Below, piece by piece: positions 36,232 to 45,692 of a stretch of 64,000 nucleotides of DNA. Each line of letters opens with the position of its first letter. Within the stretch, counting starts at the first letter, position 1. Source of the DNA: Roseiarcus sp963761435 (GTDB taxonomy: Bacteria > Pseudomonadota > Alphaproteobacteria > Rhizobiales > Beijerinckiaceae); NCBI GenBank assembly GCA_963761435.1, contig CAVXHJ010000024.1, positions 186,001-250,000 of the forward strand. The letters are read 5' to 3'. The notes beneath the pieces were generated by a model, which was not told the origin of the DNA, did no database searches, and was given only the letters and a program-made list of their open reading frames with translations. The position numbers and the translations under genes are program-made.

Positions 36232-36494
36232 GCGGAAGGGTTTTCCTTTGATACCTTTCCGGATTCCTTTGCCCCGCTTCCGGTTTCCTTTGCTGGGCTT
36301 CCCGAAGTCTTTGCTGGGCTTCCTCCAGGCTTGGGTCTGACCGGCGCCATTGGAGCGTCATCGACCGGATCGACGGCCTGGAGCAACTGGCGCCGGCTTG
36401 GAAATCGTCATTCGCGAGGAGCGTGAGGGCGTTCGGAAGAACGCCGTCCGGGCTTGCGCCGTGCGTCGTCGCGCTCGAGGCTTGCGGAACTGGT
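36232..36494 (+). other. Intergenic DNA with short direct repeats
   Basis: About 260 bases with a set of near repeats around cctttgctgggcttcc (36240-36335). On the minus strand these would encode a GSPAK/GAKE-type low-complexity peptide, but there is no start with a ribosome site, and I consider it non-coding. Nothing else is visible. Confidence 0.45.
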
Positions 36495-37655
36495 CTAGCC
36501 CCACAATCGCTTCGACGCGATCGCGGCGCCTTCACTAAGGGACTTCAGCTTGGCCCACGCCACGTCCTCGGCGACCCATTCCCAGCCGGTGAAGGTGCCA
36601 AAGCCGCAGTCGACCCCTGCGATAACACGCTCCTTGTCGCCAATCGCATCCACCACTCTCTCGATGCGCTGGGCGACCACTTCGGGGTGCTCGACGAAAT
36701 TGCTCTTTGAATCGATCACGCCGGGAATGACCGCCATGTCCTTGGGCGGCTTGTTCGCCTTGAGCGCCGCGGTCTCGTGCTGGCGGCGCGGGTTGGCGAA
36801 CTCCAGACCGATGGCGCCGACATTCGCCCGATAGATCGGCGGCAGCACCACCTCCATTGCCACGTCGTGGTTATGCGGTCCTTCCCAATTGCCCCAGCAA
36901 ACATGGAGCCGGACACGGTCGCGTGGAATACCCGTAAGCGCCTGGTTCAGCGCCTCGACATGTCTTTCCGTCTGTTCCGCGAACTCGGCGTCGGTCAAAT
37001 CCTGATACAGCAGCACCCGCTCCATGGCGAGATCGGGCCCGTCGACCTGCAGTACATAGCCGGCATCGACGATGGCCTTGTATTCCTTGGATATCTCGCG
37101 CGCGATCGCAGCGAGATAGGCTTCATCCGAGTCGTAATAGGCATTCAGCATCGTACACGCGATGATGCCGGGCGAGGGTGCGTTCATGAACCACTCGGCG
37201 ACGTTCGCGTTGGCTTTCGCCGCTTGTTGCTTGAGGCGGCCGATCTCTTTCTGCAGCTCCTCTTCGCCGCGGTAGTGAACTTCGCCGATCGCCTCGGGCG
37301 CGTCGAACACCCTGCCCGTCTTCGGGATGCGCTGCATCATCCGTTCGGTGAACTTGGGAAACTCGGCGAACTCCTTGCCGTATGGACGGCTCGACTTGCC
37401 GCCAAAGCCGCTCCAGCGTTGCGGCACGTAGGTCTGGAATCCGACCCGTCCCTGCTCGCCGTCGTTGGCGATATCAATGCCAACCTCGACTTCTTTCCTT
37501 ACAATGTGGGCGACGCGCTCGGCGGCGACCTCGTCGATCTTCCGGCGATCAATTCTCTTGCCTTCCTCCTGGTCGATCAGCATCGACCCGAGGGGCTCCC
37601 CGCGCGGCATGCTTCCGGCGTGGGTGGTGAGAATCCTGTCCGTGCTGAGTTTCAT
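36495..37655 (-). CDS. Cobalamin-independent methionine synthase II-like protein (MetE C-domain family)
   Basis: A 386-aa single-domain relative of the MetE catalytic domain. Zinc-site motifs are visible: HVCWGNWEGPHNHD with the His-x-Cys pair and VIAGVDCGFGTF with the second cysteine near the C terminus; TTHAGSMPRG opens the barrel and GVIDSKSNFVEHPE fits the family. Members of this group transfer methyl or alkyl groups to thiols and include epoxyalkane:coenzyme M transferase. The true substrate is not known; it lacks the N-terminal domain of real MetE. It is divergent from an ABC importer, which may carry a related compound. Confidence 0.85.
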   Translation of the reverse strand: MKLSTDRILTTHAGSMPRGEPLGSMLIDQEEGKRIDRRKIDEVAAERVAHIVRKEVEVGIDIANDGEQGRVGFQTYVPQRWSGFGGKSSRPYGKEFAEFPKFTERMMQRIPKTGRVFDAPEAIGEVHYRGEEELQKEIGRLKQQAAKANANVAEWFMNAPSPGIIACTMLNAYYDSDEAYLAAIAREISKEYKAIVDAGYVLQVDGPDLAMERVLLYQDLTDAEFAEQTERHVEALNQALTGIPRDRVRLHVCWGNWEGPHNHDVAMEVVLPPIYRANVGAIGLEFANPRRQHETAALKANKPPKDMAVIPGVIDSKSNFVEHPEVVAQRIERVVDAIGDKERVIAGVDCGFGTFTGWEWVAEDVAWAKLKSLSEGAAIASKRLWG

Positions 37656-37801
37656 TTGAATACCAACCCCCCTGCGCTGCCCATCCTCGGTGGAAAACCG
37701 ATTGGTCCTAGACTATGGTGCTGGGCTATTGTAGCCATGTTTGGCTCCGATAAAAAACAGCAAATCCGGCACGGTCCTTACGACATCAAGGGAGGGGACG
37801 A

Positions 37802-38926
37802 ATGGCCTCAAGAACGCAACTCATCCTTTGCGCGAGCGCAGTGGCGCTCGCCTCGCAAATGGTAATGGCGGCCCCGGCGGGCGCCGAGAACAGTTTCTCG
37901 AAGGTCGATCTCGCCCCGGACAAAAAGGGCGGCATCCAGGACATGCAGGACATCTCGAAATATTGCGGCTCCAAGCCGCTCAAGGTCGCCTACTCAGACG
38001 GTTGGGGCGGCAACTACTGGCGGCAGATCACCCGCGCGGAGTTCGAGAACGAGGCGGCCAAGTGCCCCAACATCACGGAAGTCCGCTACACCGACGGCGA
38101 GTTCAAGGCTGAGAAGCAGATCGCCGACATCAAGGGCCTGATCGCCCAGCATTTCGATGTCATCGTGGTTTTCGCCGACACTGGCGTCGCGCAATTGAAG
38201 GTCATGCGCGAGGCGCTGAATGCAGGCATCGCCGTCGTTCCGTTCACCACCGGCGATGCGCCGTTCGGCGAGATCGGCAAAGACTATCTCACACGCGTCA
38301 CCGAGACCCAGATCGGCCTCGGCGAGATGCTTGCCCAATGGATGGTCAAGACCCTTGACGGCAAGGGCAACGTCATCGTGCAGGGCGGCACGCCGGGCAA
38401 TCCGATGACCAACTCGCAGGCCGTCGGCTGGCGCAAAGTCTTTGACGCTAACCCTGGGATCAAAGTCCTTGAGGGCCCGATAGACACCAATTGGGATCCG
38501 GCGCTCGCCCAGAAGGTGACGGCGGCTGAGATTGCCAAATACGACCAGATCGATGGCATCATGGCTGAGACCACGGGGCCGATCCGTGCATTCCTCGCGG
38601 CTGGCCGGCCGATCCCCGCGTGGGCCGGGCAGGACCTCAATGAGCTGAGCTGCCTGTGGCAGGACAACCACGCGGCCAACCCGACCTTCAAGCTGGCGAC
38701 TGCCAGCGCACACACCTGGCTGGTTCGCCTGGCGCTGCGCAAGGGCCTCGCCGCAGTCAACGGCGTGGACAACGACGAGCCCAGCCTGATCGACTTGCCG
38801 TTTTCCGAGGACAGCACGTCCTCAGATCCGGCCCTCGCGGTCAAGTGCGACAAAAGCCTGCCGCCGACCGCAATTCCCTCGGCGATGGTCTCCGGTGCGC
38901 AGATGAAGGCGATCCTGTCCAAGTAA
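37802..38926 (+). CDS. Sugar-type ABC transporter substrate-binding protein
   Basis: A 374-aa periplasmic protein with a signal peptide (about 1-28, MVMAAPAGAE) and a type-I binding fold of the ribose/xylose group: VAYSDGWGGNYWRQITRAEFEN, IADIKGLIAQHFDVIVVFADTG, NVIVQGGTPGNPMTNSQAVGW. The ligand cannot be fixed from sequence; sugars or polyols are likely. Ribosome site aagggaggggacga precedes ATG 37802. First gene of an importer operon with the permease and ATPase-permease genes, and divergent from the MetE-like gene. Confidence 0.88.
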   Translation: MASRTQLILCASAVALASQMVMAAPAGAENSFSKVDLAPDKKGGIQDMQDISKYCGSKPLKVAYSDGWGGNYWRQITRAEFENEAAKCPNITEVRYTDGEFKAEKQIADIKGLIAQHFDVIVVFADTGVAQLKVMREALNAGIAVVPFTTGDAPFGEIGKDYLTRVTETQIGLGEMLAQWMVKTLDGKGNVIVQGGTPGNPMTNSQAVGWRKVFDANPGIKVLEGPIDTNWDPALAQKVTAAEIAKYDQIDGIMAETTGPIRAFLAAGRPIPAWAGQDLNELSCLWQDNHAANPTFKLATASAHTWLVRLALRKGLAAVNGVDNDEPSLIDLPFSEDSTSSDPALAVKCDKSLPPTAIPSAMVSGAQMKAILSK

Positions 38927-38950
38927 TCTGCGCTTTCGGCAGGCGCCGCG

Positions 38951-40161
38951 ATGATACCACCCAGAAGTACGGTTGCGGCCGATCAGCAATCGGAGCGGCG
39001 GCGGCCGGAGCGAGCCTGGACGAGGCGTGAGTACAAGGGGCGAAAAAAGCCGCTCCACCGGCTGCTGATCGTCTCGATAGCCGCGGCTGTGCTGCTGGTG
39101 GGCGGCGGAATAGCCGCCCCCAGCACCGTCTCGGTCAGCGCGCTGCAATCGATGCTGCCGTTCTTCGCGATCCTTGCGGTCGCCTCGATCGGCCAGCATC
39201 TCGTGATCCAGCAGCGCGGACTCGACCTGTCGGTCGCCGGCATCATGTCGTTTGCGGCAGTCATCGTCTCGGCGCTGCCGAGTTCAGAGGCCGGAGTCCC
39301 CGAGACCCTGGCCTTCGTCGTGCTCGCGCTCGCGATGGGGCTCGGCGTCGGCGCTGTCAATGGCGCCCTCGTCGCGCTGCTGCGCGTCAACTCGCTGGTC
39401 ACCACCATCGGCATGAATTCGCTGATGCTGGGGACCACCATGTATGTCACCAGGGGATTCTCGCAGCAGGCGCCCCGCCGCTCAACAGGTTCGGCGTCGG
39501 TAAACTCCTCGGCGTGCCGCTGACGCTCTACGTGATGATCGTCATCGCCGCGATCGCGATCTTTGTCCTGGAGAAAACGACCGTCGGGCGGCGGTTCATT
39601 GCGACCAGCGTAAATCCGGACGCAGCGCTTACCGTGGGCATCCGGCTCGACTGGTATCGCGTGGCCACCTACGCGGTTGCCGGCTTCTGCTATGCGGCAG
39701 CGGGAATACTGCTGGCGGGCTATGTGCTGTCACCGACGGTGTTCAGCGGCATGCCCTATTTGCTGGCGACGGTTGCGGCGGTCGTGGTGGGCGGCAATCC
39801 CATCGGCGGCGGCCTCCGCGGCAGCGTTGCCGCGACCATAGTGGGAGCGCTGCTCCTCACATATCTTGGCCAGCTCGTGCTCGCCGTTGGCTTCGCGACG
39901 TCGGCCCAGAACATCGTTCAGGCCATCATCATTATCGCCAGTGTCGGCATTGTCGAAGCTGGCCGGCGCCTTCGCTTCGAATGGATCCGCTTTAAATTCT
40001 GGGTAACCTCGCCCGACGTCGAGTTCCGCGTCCGCACGACGTTCACCCGCACGATGACCCGCCTCGGACTTTCCAGGCTGCTGAACGTCGCGCCGGAGGT
40101 CAGATGGCGTTGGGGCGCCGCCTACGCCCGACTGAAGAAGCGACTCGAAATCACAGAATGA
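38951..40161 (+). pseudogene. Sugar-type ABC transporter permease (RbsC family), frameshifted
   Basis: About 403 aa in two frames; the frame shifts by net -1 at about 39470-39483. Before the break: a cytoplasmic N-terminal leader, then membrane helices with LVIQQRGLDLSVAGIMS, the conserved ribose-permease loop. After it: GVPLTLYVMIVIAAIAIFVLEK, VGRRFIATSVNPDAALTVGI and VVGGNPIGGGLRGSVA. It would form the channel with the permease part of the next gene. The stop overlaps that gene by ATGA (40158-40161). Probably functional in the cell. Confidence 0.82.
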
Positions 40162-42674
40162 AGGCCGCCAAACGAAATCTACTTGGCGCCCCGGTCATGG
40201 GGATCGTGGGGGCAACCAAATATTACGGCCCCGTGCAGGCGCTCAAGGGCGTCAACCTCACCATCCGGCGCGGCCAGGTGCACGCCGTCGTCGGCGAGAA
40301 TGGCGCGGGAAAATCGACACTCATTGGCATCGCCGCCGGCGCCGTGCGGCCCGACTTCGCGGTCCTTCGTGTTGGCGGCAAGGAGATCAAGCGCCCCAAC
40401 GCCAGGAAGCTGCATCGCGCCGGCGTGGCCGTCACCTTTCAGCACCCCGAGTTGGCCGAAGAAATGACGGTCATGGAGAACATCCAGCTCGCAGCGCCCC
40501 AACTGACCGGGCGCGGCAGCCGGGCAGAGGCGCAGCGGCTCCTGGCGTCTGTGGGATCCGAACAGCACTTCATGTCATTGGACGCGAGGGTCCGCGACCT
40601 GACGCTCGCACAGCAACATGTCATTGAGATCGCGGGCGCCATCGCTTCAAAGCCCAGGGTTCTCTTTCTGGACGAGCCGACCGAGCCGTTTCAGCAGGCC
40701 GATGTCGACAAACTATTCGGGCTCATCAGGCAGCTGCGTGAGGAAGACGTAGCGATCGTCTACGTCTCGCACCGGCTGCACGAAATCGAACAGCTTGCCG
40801 ACCACGTAACCGTGCTGCGCGATGGCCGGTCCATCGACAGCCGCCCGGCAGCGCGGATCACGACGGGCGAAATCATCAGCATGATCGCGGGCCGCCCCCT
40901 CGACCAGGTGTTTCCCGGCAAGATGCAGAACCGAGGCGAGCTCAAGCTTGAGGTCAAGGATCTTTCGGCGGCCGGCTTCGCGAGGATCGATTTTTCCGCC
41001 TACGCCGGCGAGATTGTCGGTGTAACCGGGGTCGAAGGAGAGGGTCAGCGCGAATTTCTGCGTACGGTGGCGGGCCTCGAGCGGCGCAAGAGCGGATCGG
41101 TGCGGATCAAGGGCAAGCTCGTCGAGGGCGCCTCCGCCGCCGCAGCCCGCGGCGCTGGAATCGGTTTTGTCACGGATGACCGTCACGAAGAAGGTCTCTT
41201 CCTGACCTTGAGATTGCGCGACAACATCGGCATCGGCGCGCTCGACCGGATTTCGACCGCTGGCGTGATCGACCGGAAGCGCGACTACGCCTTGACCAGG
41301 GAAGTGATGGAACGGCTCGGCATCTACACCGGCTATCGCATCAAGGAGCACGACGACACGACGGCTGCGGAGCTGTCTGGCGGCAACCAGCAGAAGATGC
41401 TGATCGGACGCGAAATCGCAGGAGACCCCGAGGTCATCCTCATCGACGAGCCGACCAAGGGCGTCGATGTCGGCGCGCGCACCGAAATCTACCAACGCCT
41501 ACGGGAACTGGCGGTCAGCGGTGTCGCGATGGTCGTGTCGTCGTCCGACAACATCGAGCTTGCGGGGCTGTGCGACCGGGTTGTCGTGTTCGCGCGTGGC
41601 CAGATCGTGAAAGAGCTTGAAGGCGAGTCCCTTACGGACGCGGCGATCACCGAAGCGAACATGACCGCCAGGGTGGCGCGCGAAGGCGGCCCGACCCGCA
41701 AGGGAAAGGAAGACGAGGGCTGGCGCCGTATCATGGCCGCTGACCGGTTCCCGGCGGCAGTGCTGGCTGTGCTGACGGCCATCGTCCTGTTCGGCACCAA
41801 TTCGATCAGCGAGTATTTCCTCTCGGCCTTCAATATCGAGACCATGCTGACCTTCCTTTCGATCCTGGCATTCATCTCGATCGGCCAATTGGGCACGATC
41901 CTGGTCGGCCGGATCGATCTCTCGGTAGGCGCTCTGGCCGGATTCGTCGTCGTGCTAGCATCGTTCCTGACACCCGATGGCGGGTCGGCCGCCAATGCTC
42001 TGTGGGGTTCGGCGCTGATCCTTGCAATCGCCGCCACCTTCGGACTGTTCCAGGGCTGGTTGGTCACCTGGCTCAACATCCCCGCGATCGTGGTGACGCT
42101 TGCCACCTTCATCGGCCTGCAAGGGCTGTCCCTCGAATTGAGGCCGGAGGCGGCTGGCGCCGTCACCGACTACCTCTCCGATGTGACGCAGTGGTCGGTT
42201 GCCGGGATGCCCGCCTGCTTCCTCGCCGTCCTGGTCATCGTGGCTGCGTTTGAATATGTCCTGTTCCGCACCGGGCTCGGGCGGCGGCTTCGCGCCGTAG
42301 GATCCAATCCGCTCGGCGCGACCCGGGTCGGCATTCGGGTCAACCGGCAAATCCTGCTCGCTTTCATTCTGTCCGGATTGCTGAGCGGCGTCGCTGGTCT
42401 CATTCTCGCCGGGCAGGTCGGCATCGGTTCGCCCGCCACCGGAATTGACTACACGCTGATGAGCATCACCTCCGTCGTGCTCGGCGGCGCGAGAATTGCC
42501 GGCGGGCGCGGCTCGGTCCTGTCCGTCTTGATGGGCGCGGCCCTTGTGCAATCGCTGTCGAGCGCGTCGTCCTTCATCAATCAGGATTCCGCGATCCATC
42601 TGATCGTGCTCGGCGCAGTCACGATGGTTGCCGCCACCTTCTTCAGCGTCGCACGGCGCGAGAGGACCGGGTAG
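40158..42674 (+). CDS. Fused sugar ABC transporter: double ATPase (RbsA-like) plus permease (RbsC-like)
   Basis: An 838-aa protein. Residues about 12-505 form two ABC domains as in RbsA/XylG: the first has Walker A GENGAGKST (46-54) and LFLDEPTEPFQ; the second has a degenerate P-loop (GVEGEGQRE) with signature LSGGNQQK and ILIDEPTKGVDVGAR. From about 535 on, a membrane permease follows: GTILVGRIDLSVGALAGF, VGSNPLGATRVGIRVN-like segment and LGGARIAGGRGSVLSVLMG. Separate RbsA and RbsC genes are usual; this fusion has one continuous frame with no stop. The first ABC signature (LTLAQQHVIEIA) is degenerate. It starts at ATG 40158, overlapping the previous permease. Confidence 0.9.
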   Translation: MKAAKRNLLGAPVMGIVGATKYYGPVQALKGVNLTIRRGQVHAVVGENGAGKSTLIGIAAGAVRPDFAVLRVGGKEIKRPNARKLHRAGVAVTFQHPELAEEMTVMENIQLAAPQLTGRGSRAEAQRLLASVGSEQHFMSLDARVRDLTLAQQHVIEIAGAIASKPRVLFLDEPTEPFQQADVDKLFGLIRQLREEDVAIVYVSHRLHEIEQLADHVTVLRDGRSIDSRPAARITTGEIISMIAGRPLDQVFPGKMQNRGELKLEVKDLSAAGFARIDFSAYAGEIVGVTGVEGEGQREFLRTVAGLERRKSGSVRIKGKLVEGASAAAARGAGIGFVTDDRHEEGLFLTLRLRDNIGIGALDRISTAGVIDRKRDYALTREVMERLGIYTGYRIKEHDDTTAAELSGGNQQKMLIGREIAGDPEVILIDEPTKGVDVGARTEIYQRLRELAVSGVAMVVSSSDNIELAGLCDRVVVFARGQIVKELEGESLTDAAITEANMTARVAREGGPTRKGKEDEGWRRIMAADRFPAAVLAVLTAIVLFGTNSISEYFLSAFNIETMLTFLSILAFISIGQLGTILVGRIDLSVGALAGFVVVLASFLTPDGGSAANALWGSALILAIAATFGLFQGWLVTWLNIPAIVVTLATFIGLQGLSLELRPEAAGAVTDYLSDVTQWSVAGMPACFLAVLVIVAAFEYVLFRTGLGRRLRAVGSNPLGATRVGIRVNRQILLAFILSGLLSGVAGLILAGQVGIGSPATGIDYTLMSITSVVLGGARIAGGRGSVLSVLMGAALVQSLSSASSFINQDSAIHLIVLGAVTMVAATFFSVARRERTG

Positions 42675-42675
42675 A

Positions 42676-43485
42676 TCACAACAGGAAGGCGAGTGCGGAT
42701 TCGCACGCCTGGTCGGCCTTCAGCGTGAGGAGCCCGTCGGCGCGGGTTCGACCAAGATTTACCGCGGCAATCGGTTTCCCGGCGCTGGCCGCCCGCTCGA
42801 CGAAGCGGAAGCCCGAATAGACCATGAGCGAGGAGCCGACGATCAGTACGGCGTCAGCTTCATCCAGGCGCCGCGCGGCCACATCAACCCTGTCGCGGGG
42901 AACGTTCTCACCGAAAAACACCACGTCGGGCTTCAGCATGCCTCGGCAACGCGGGCAGGATGGCGGGACGAACGATGAAAAGTCGGCGCCTTCAAGGTCG
43001 GCGTCGCCATCCGGCGCTTCCGTTGCATCCAGATCGAGCCAAGCCGCGTTCAGCCGGATCAGTTCGTCTTGCACATCGTCGCGCGGCGATCTCAGTTCGC
43101 AACCCATGCAGCGGACAAGATCGATCCGTCCGTGCAAGTCGATCACCCTGGCGCTGCCGGCCGCCTGGTGCAGCCGGTCCACGTTCTGGGTCAGGAGGAT
43201 CTCGCACTTCCCAAGGGCTTCGAGACGGGCCAAAGCGCGATGCGCGTTGTTCGGGCGGGCTTGGCGAATGCGCCGCCATCCGACGAGGCTACGCGCCCAA
43301 TAGCGGCGACGCGTCGCTTCCCCGCCCATGAAGGCCTGATAGGTCACCGGCTGCGCGCGCTTCCATTGGCCGTCGGCGTCGCGATAGTCGGGGATGCCTG
43401 AGCCGGTGCTGCAGCCCGCGCCGGTCAGGATGAAAAGACGAGAATGCCGGTCGATGAAATCTTGAAGGGCGCCCCGTTCGGTCAT
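42676..43485 (-). CDS. NAD-dependent protein deacylase, sirtuin (class II/SIRT4-like)
   Basis: A 269-aa sirtuin. NAD-binding motif TGAGCSTGSGIPDYR (21-35), TQNVDRLH (99-106), catalytic His118 in DLHGR, and four zinc cysteines: Cys126/Cys129 (CMGC) and Cys177/Cys180 (CPRC). KPDVVFFGENVP and IVGSSLMVYSGFR complete the set. Sequence is closer to class II (SIRT4-like) than to CobB, so it may remove longer acyl or lipoyl groups. It ends two bases after the convergent ABC gene stop and does not appear to be in an operon. Confidence 0.92.
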   Translation of the reverse strand: MTERGALQDFIDRHSRLFILTGAGCSTGSGIPDYRDADGQWKRAQPVTYQAFMGGEATRRRYWARSLVGWRRIRQARPNNAHRALARLEALGKCEILLTQNVDRLHQAAGSARVIDLHGRIDLVRCMGCELRSPRDDVQDELIRLNAAWLDLDATEAPDGDADLEGADFSSFVPPSCPRCRGMLKPDVVFFGENVPRDRVDVAARRLDEADAVLIVGSSLMVYSGFRFVERAASAGKPIAAVNLGRTRADGLLTLKADQACESALAFLL

Positions 43486-43546
43486 GCGGCGAAGCTACCG
43501 CAACGCCGACGCCCTCACCAGGGTCCCAAGACCAGGCGAACTCGCC

Positions 43547-44164
43547 TTACGCAATCGCTCTCGAAAGACGACCCTTGCGACGCTTGTCGTAACCCGCAAG
43601 GCCGAGTCCGGCGAAGCCGATAATCAGCATCGCCCACGTCGAGAGTTCGGGGGCGGTCGCGGTCACGTTGCCGTCTACGGCAAGCTGAAAGTTCCCCCCT
43701 GCGCTCGTGCCGGCAATTTCGATGAAATAATTGCCCGCCGGTTCGAGATCGCCGTTGCCCAGGGAGCCCAGTAGTCCCAGGAAGGCGCCCTGGCCGCCCG
43801 GCGCAGGCGCGGAAATCGTCTCAAACTCAACAGTCGACCCAGACGGAATGAAGGGCGACGACGATCCAGTGCTTGTCCAGTTCGCCAGAACGAAGGAGCC
43901 CTCGTTCATCGGAATCTGGTTGGCCTCCGGCCCGGAGATCGACATCGACGCAGAAATAAATTCCGACTTCGGGATGGTGAACTCATAATAGTAGGTAAAA
44001 GTACCGCCGCTTCCTGGTAAACTTGTGCTCGGCAAGGAAACGCTGTTTTCAAGGATCGAGCCAAGACTCTTGACGATTACAGTATTCGCCGTTGCCGGAG
44101 TTGTTGAATCCAAAAGCGCTAACAAAAGCACTGCAGTCGTAGCTGACAGGCAGTTCTTGATCAT
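43547..44164 (-). CDS. PEPxxWA-CTERM sorting-domain protein
   Basis: A 205-aa exported protein: signal peptide (about 1-26, ending ATAN), a beta-rich, glycine/serine-rich mature part without cysteine, and a C-terminal sorting signal ELSTWAMLIIGFAGLGLAG followed by a basic tail (YDKRRKGRLSR). Such proteins are cut by an exosortase and are thought to reach the surface or biofilm matrix. The usual PEP is AELS here (APELSTWA). ATG 44164 is preceded by gggaaaaggtgtgg. It has no partner in this region. Confidence 0.85.
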   Translation of the reverse strand: MIKNCLSATTAVLLLALLDSTTPATANTVIVKSLGSILENSVSLPSTSLPGSGGTFTYYYEFTIPKSEFISASMSISGPEANQIPMNEGSFVLANWTSTGSSSPFIPSGSTVEFETISAPAPGGQGAFLGLLGSLGNGDLEPAGNYFIEIAGTSAGGNFQLAVDGNVTATAPELSTWAMLIIGFAGLGLAGYDKRRKGRLSRAIA

Positions 44165-44612
44165 AGCCACACCTTTTCCCACCTTGACTGTAGTTTAAAC
44201 TCTTGATGCACGACCAAGCATAAGTCAATGAGTTCTTGGCTGAACCTGCCAATTAGTCGCCGTTTCCCTTATGTATGGTTAATGGGTGCATTCGACCGAT
44301 CTTCGTTCGTCTTGCGAGACTTGGGGTGGATGGATACGGTGCAAGAAAAGCGCCCTGTCGCCCGCCATCGCGCCGCGGCGGACATGAGGAGCCGAATGAC
44401 CCGATGGCGGCGGTTGCGCGCGGCGGTCATCGCCGTTGGGCCGACCCCGGCGACCCTCGCGCCCGGAATTGAGCGTGCGGTCGATCCACTCCTTCTTCCG
44501 CTCGAAAGATGCTGGCTCCGGAATTGATCGATTGCTTCCGGGCGCTGAACGGCGGCAGATACATCTGTCCGTGAGCCTTGCGCAGGGCAGGGCTCCGCGT
44601 TGGCTCTCGAGC
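44165..44612. other. Intergenic region upstream of the PEP-CTERM gene
   Basis: About 450 bases, AT-rich up to about 44285 and GC-rich beyond. No reading frame here has a good start and family match. It must hold the promoter of the PEP-CTERM gene, but I could not assign it with confidence. Confidence 0.4.
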
Positions 44613-45563
44613 CTATCCGAATCGATACAACGCAGCCGGATTGTCGACCAGAATACGGTTGCGGATCGTTTCCTGTGGGGCCCAGTCGAGCATAAGGTCG
44701 AAGAGGATCGCATCGTCGGGCTTGGCGTCCGCTTTCTCGGTTGGATGGGGCCAGTCGCTGCCCCAAACCATTCGCTCCGGCGCGGCCGCTACGTAAGCCC
44801 GCGCCACCTTGGCGACGTCGCCGTACGCGGGCGGGCCGCTCTTCGAGTCCTGATAGGCGCTCGAAAGCTTGACCCACGTTCGCCCCCGATCGATGAGCTT
44901 CAGCACCAGCCCGAATGCCGGATGATCGACCCCCACCGGCTCGGGGATGCGCGCCATATGGTCGAAGACGCTCGGGCAGGGCAGTCGCTGCAGAAGGGCG
45001 ACGTTGTCGACAATCTGGTCGCCGAGCATCTGGATCTGTGCATGCCAGCCGAGATCATTGATGCGTTTTGCCAAGGGTTCGATCATGTCGATCGTGGTCG
45101 CGCCGGTGATGACAAGATTGAAGCGGATGCCGCGAATTCCGAGCCCGTCCAGTCGCTTCAATTCGGCGTCGGAGACGCTTGTGTCGACTACCGCGACGCC
45201 GCGGGCGCCCGCCCCGAGCTTGGCGATCGCGTCGAGTGTGCAGGAATTGTCTGTGCCATAAGTCGAGGGCGTGACCACGACGTTGCGCGTCGTGCCAATT
45301 CGCTTCTGCAAGAGGCGATAGTCATCCGCGGTCGCGTCCGGCGGCTTGATCTTGGCGTTTGGCGCGACGGGAAAGCGGCTGTCGTACACGTGCATGTGAC
45401 AGTCGCAGGCGTCCGGCGGGGCGTTCAGTTGCGGCGGTTCGGTCCCTGACGACCAGGGCGCAGGCTGCCCGGTCTGCCCGGCGGAAGCGCTGAATCCGCC
45501 AGCCGCCATGACCGTCGCTCCCATCGCTTTCAGCAAAGCGCGCCGGGCGATGTTGTCGTTCAT
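44613..45563 (-). CDS. Tat-exported amidohydrolase 2 family protein (2-pyrone-4,6-dicarboxylate hydrolase-like)
   Basis: A 316-aa protein with a twin-arginine-type leader (NIARRALLKAMGATVM and a hydrophobic stretch to about 30) and a TIM-barrel metal-dependent hydrolase domain starting with DACDCHMHVYDSRFP (HxH motif) and ending with the conserved GSDWPHPTEK. This subfamily includes pyrone-dicarboxylate lactonase. Substrate unknown. ATG 45563 follows gggaggaaacgag; an upstream start at 45584 is less good. It is flanked by unrelated genes in the same direction. Confidence 0.85.
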   Translation of the reverse strand: MNDNIARRALLKAMGATVMAAGGFSASAGQTGQPAPWSSGTEPPQLNAPPDACDCHMHVYDSRFPVAPNAKIKPPDATADDYRLLQKRIGTTRNVVVTPSTYGTDNSCTLDAIAKLGAGARGVAVVDTSVSDAELKRLDGLGIRGIRFNLVITGATTIDMIEPLAKRINDLGWHAQIQMLGDQIVDNVALLQRLPCPSVFDHMARIPEPVGVDHPAFGLVLKLIDRGRTWVKLSSAYQDSKSGPPAYGDVAKVARAYVAAAPERMVWGSDWPHPTEKADAKPDDAILFDLMLDWAPQETIRNRILVDNPAALYRFG

Positions 45564-45692
45564 CTCGTTTCCTCCCGGCAGCATTTCACGTTGGCCCGAT
45601 AAGGTACGCCGGTCACGGGGCGGTGCAACGGCTAGGTCCCGGTCGTCGCGCTTCTTTTTGACCGGCGCGGATCCGCGCGACGCTCTGCCGCG

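Noticed and set aside
36117..36386. 89-aa minus-strand frame with GSPAK/GAKE repeats
   Set aside because: It has no ribosome site, and its C-terminal part belongs to an intergenic repeat module that also occurs at 57.9-58.1 kb.
44228..44527. 99-aa plus-strand frame near 44.3 kb
   Set aside because: No ribosome site or family match; the sequence looks like intergenic DNA.
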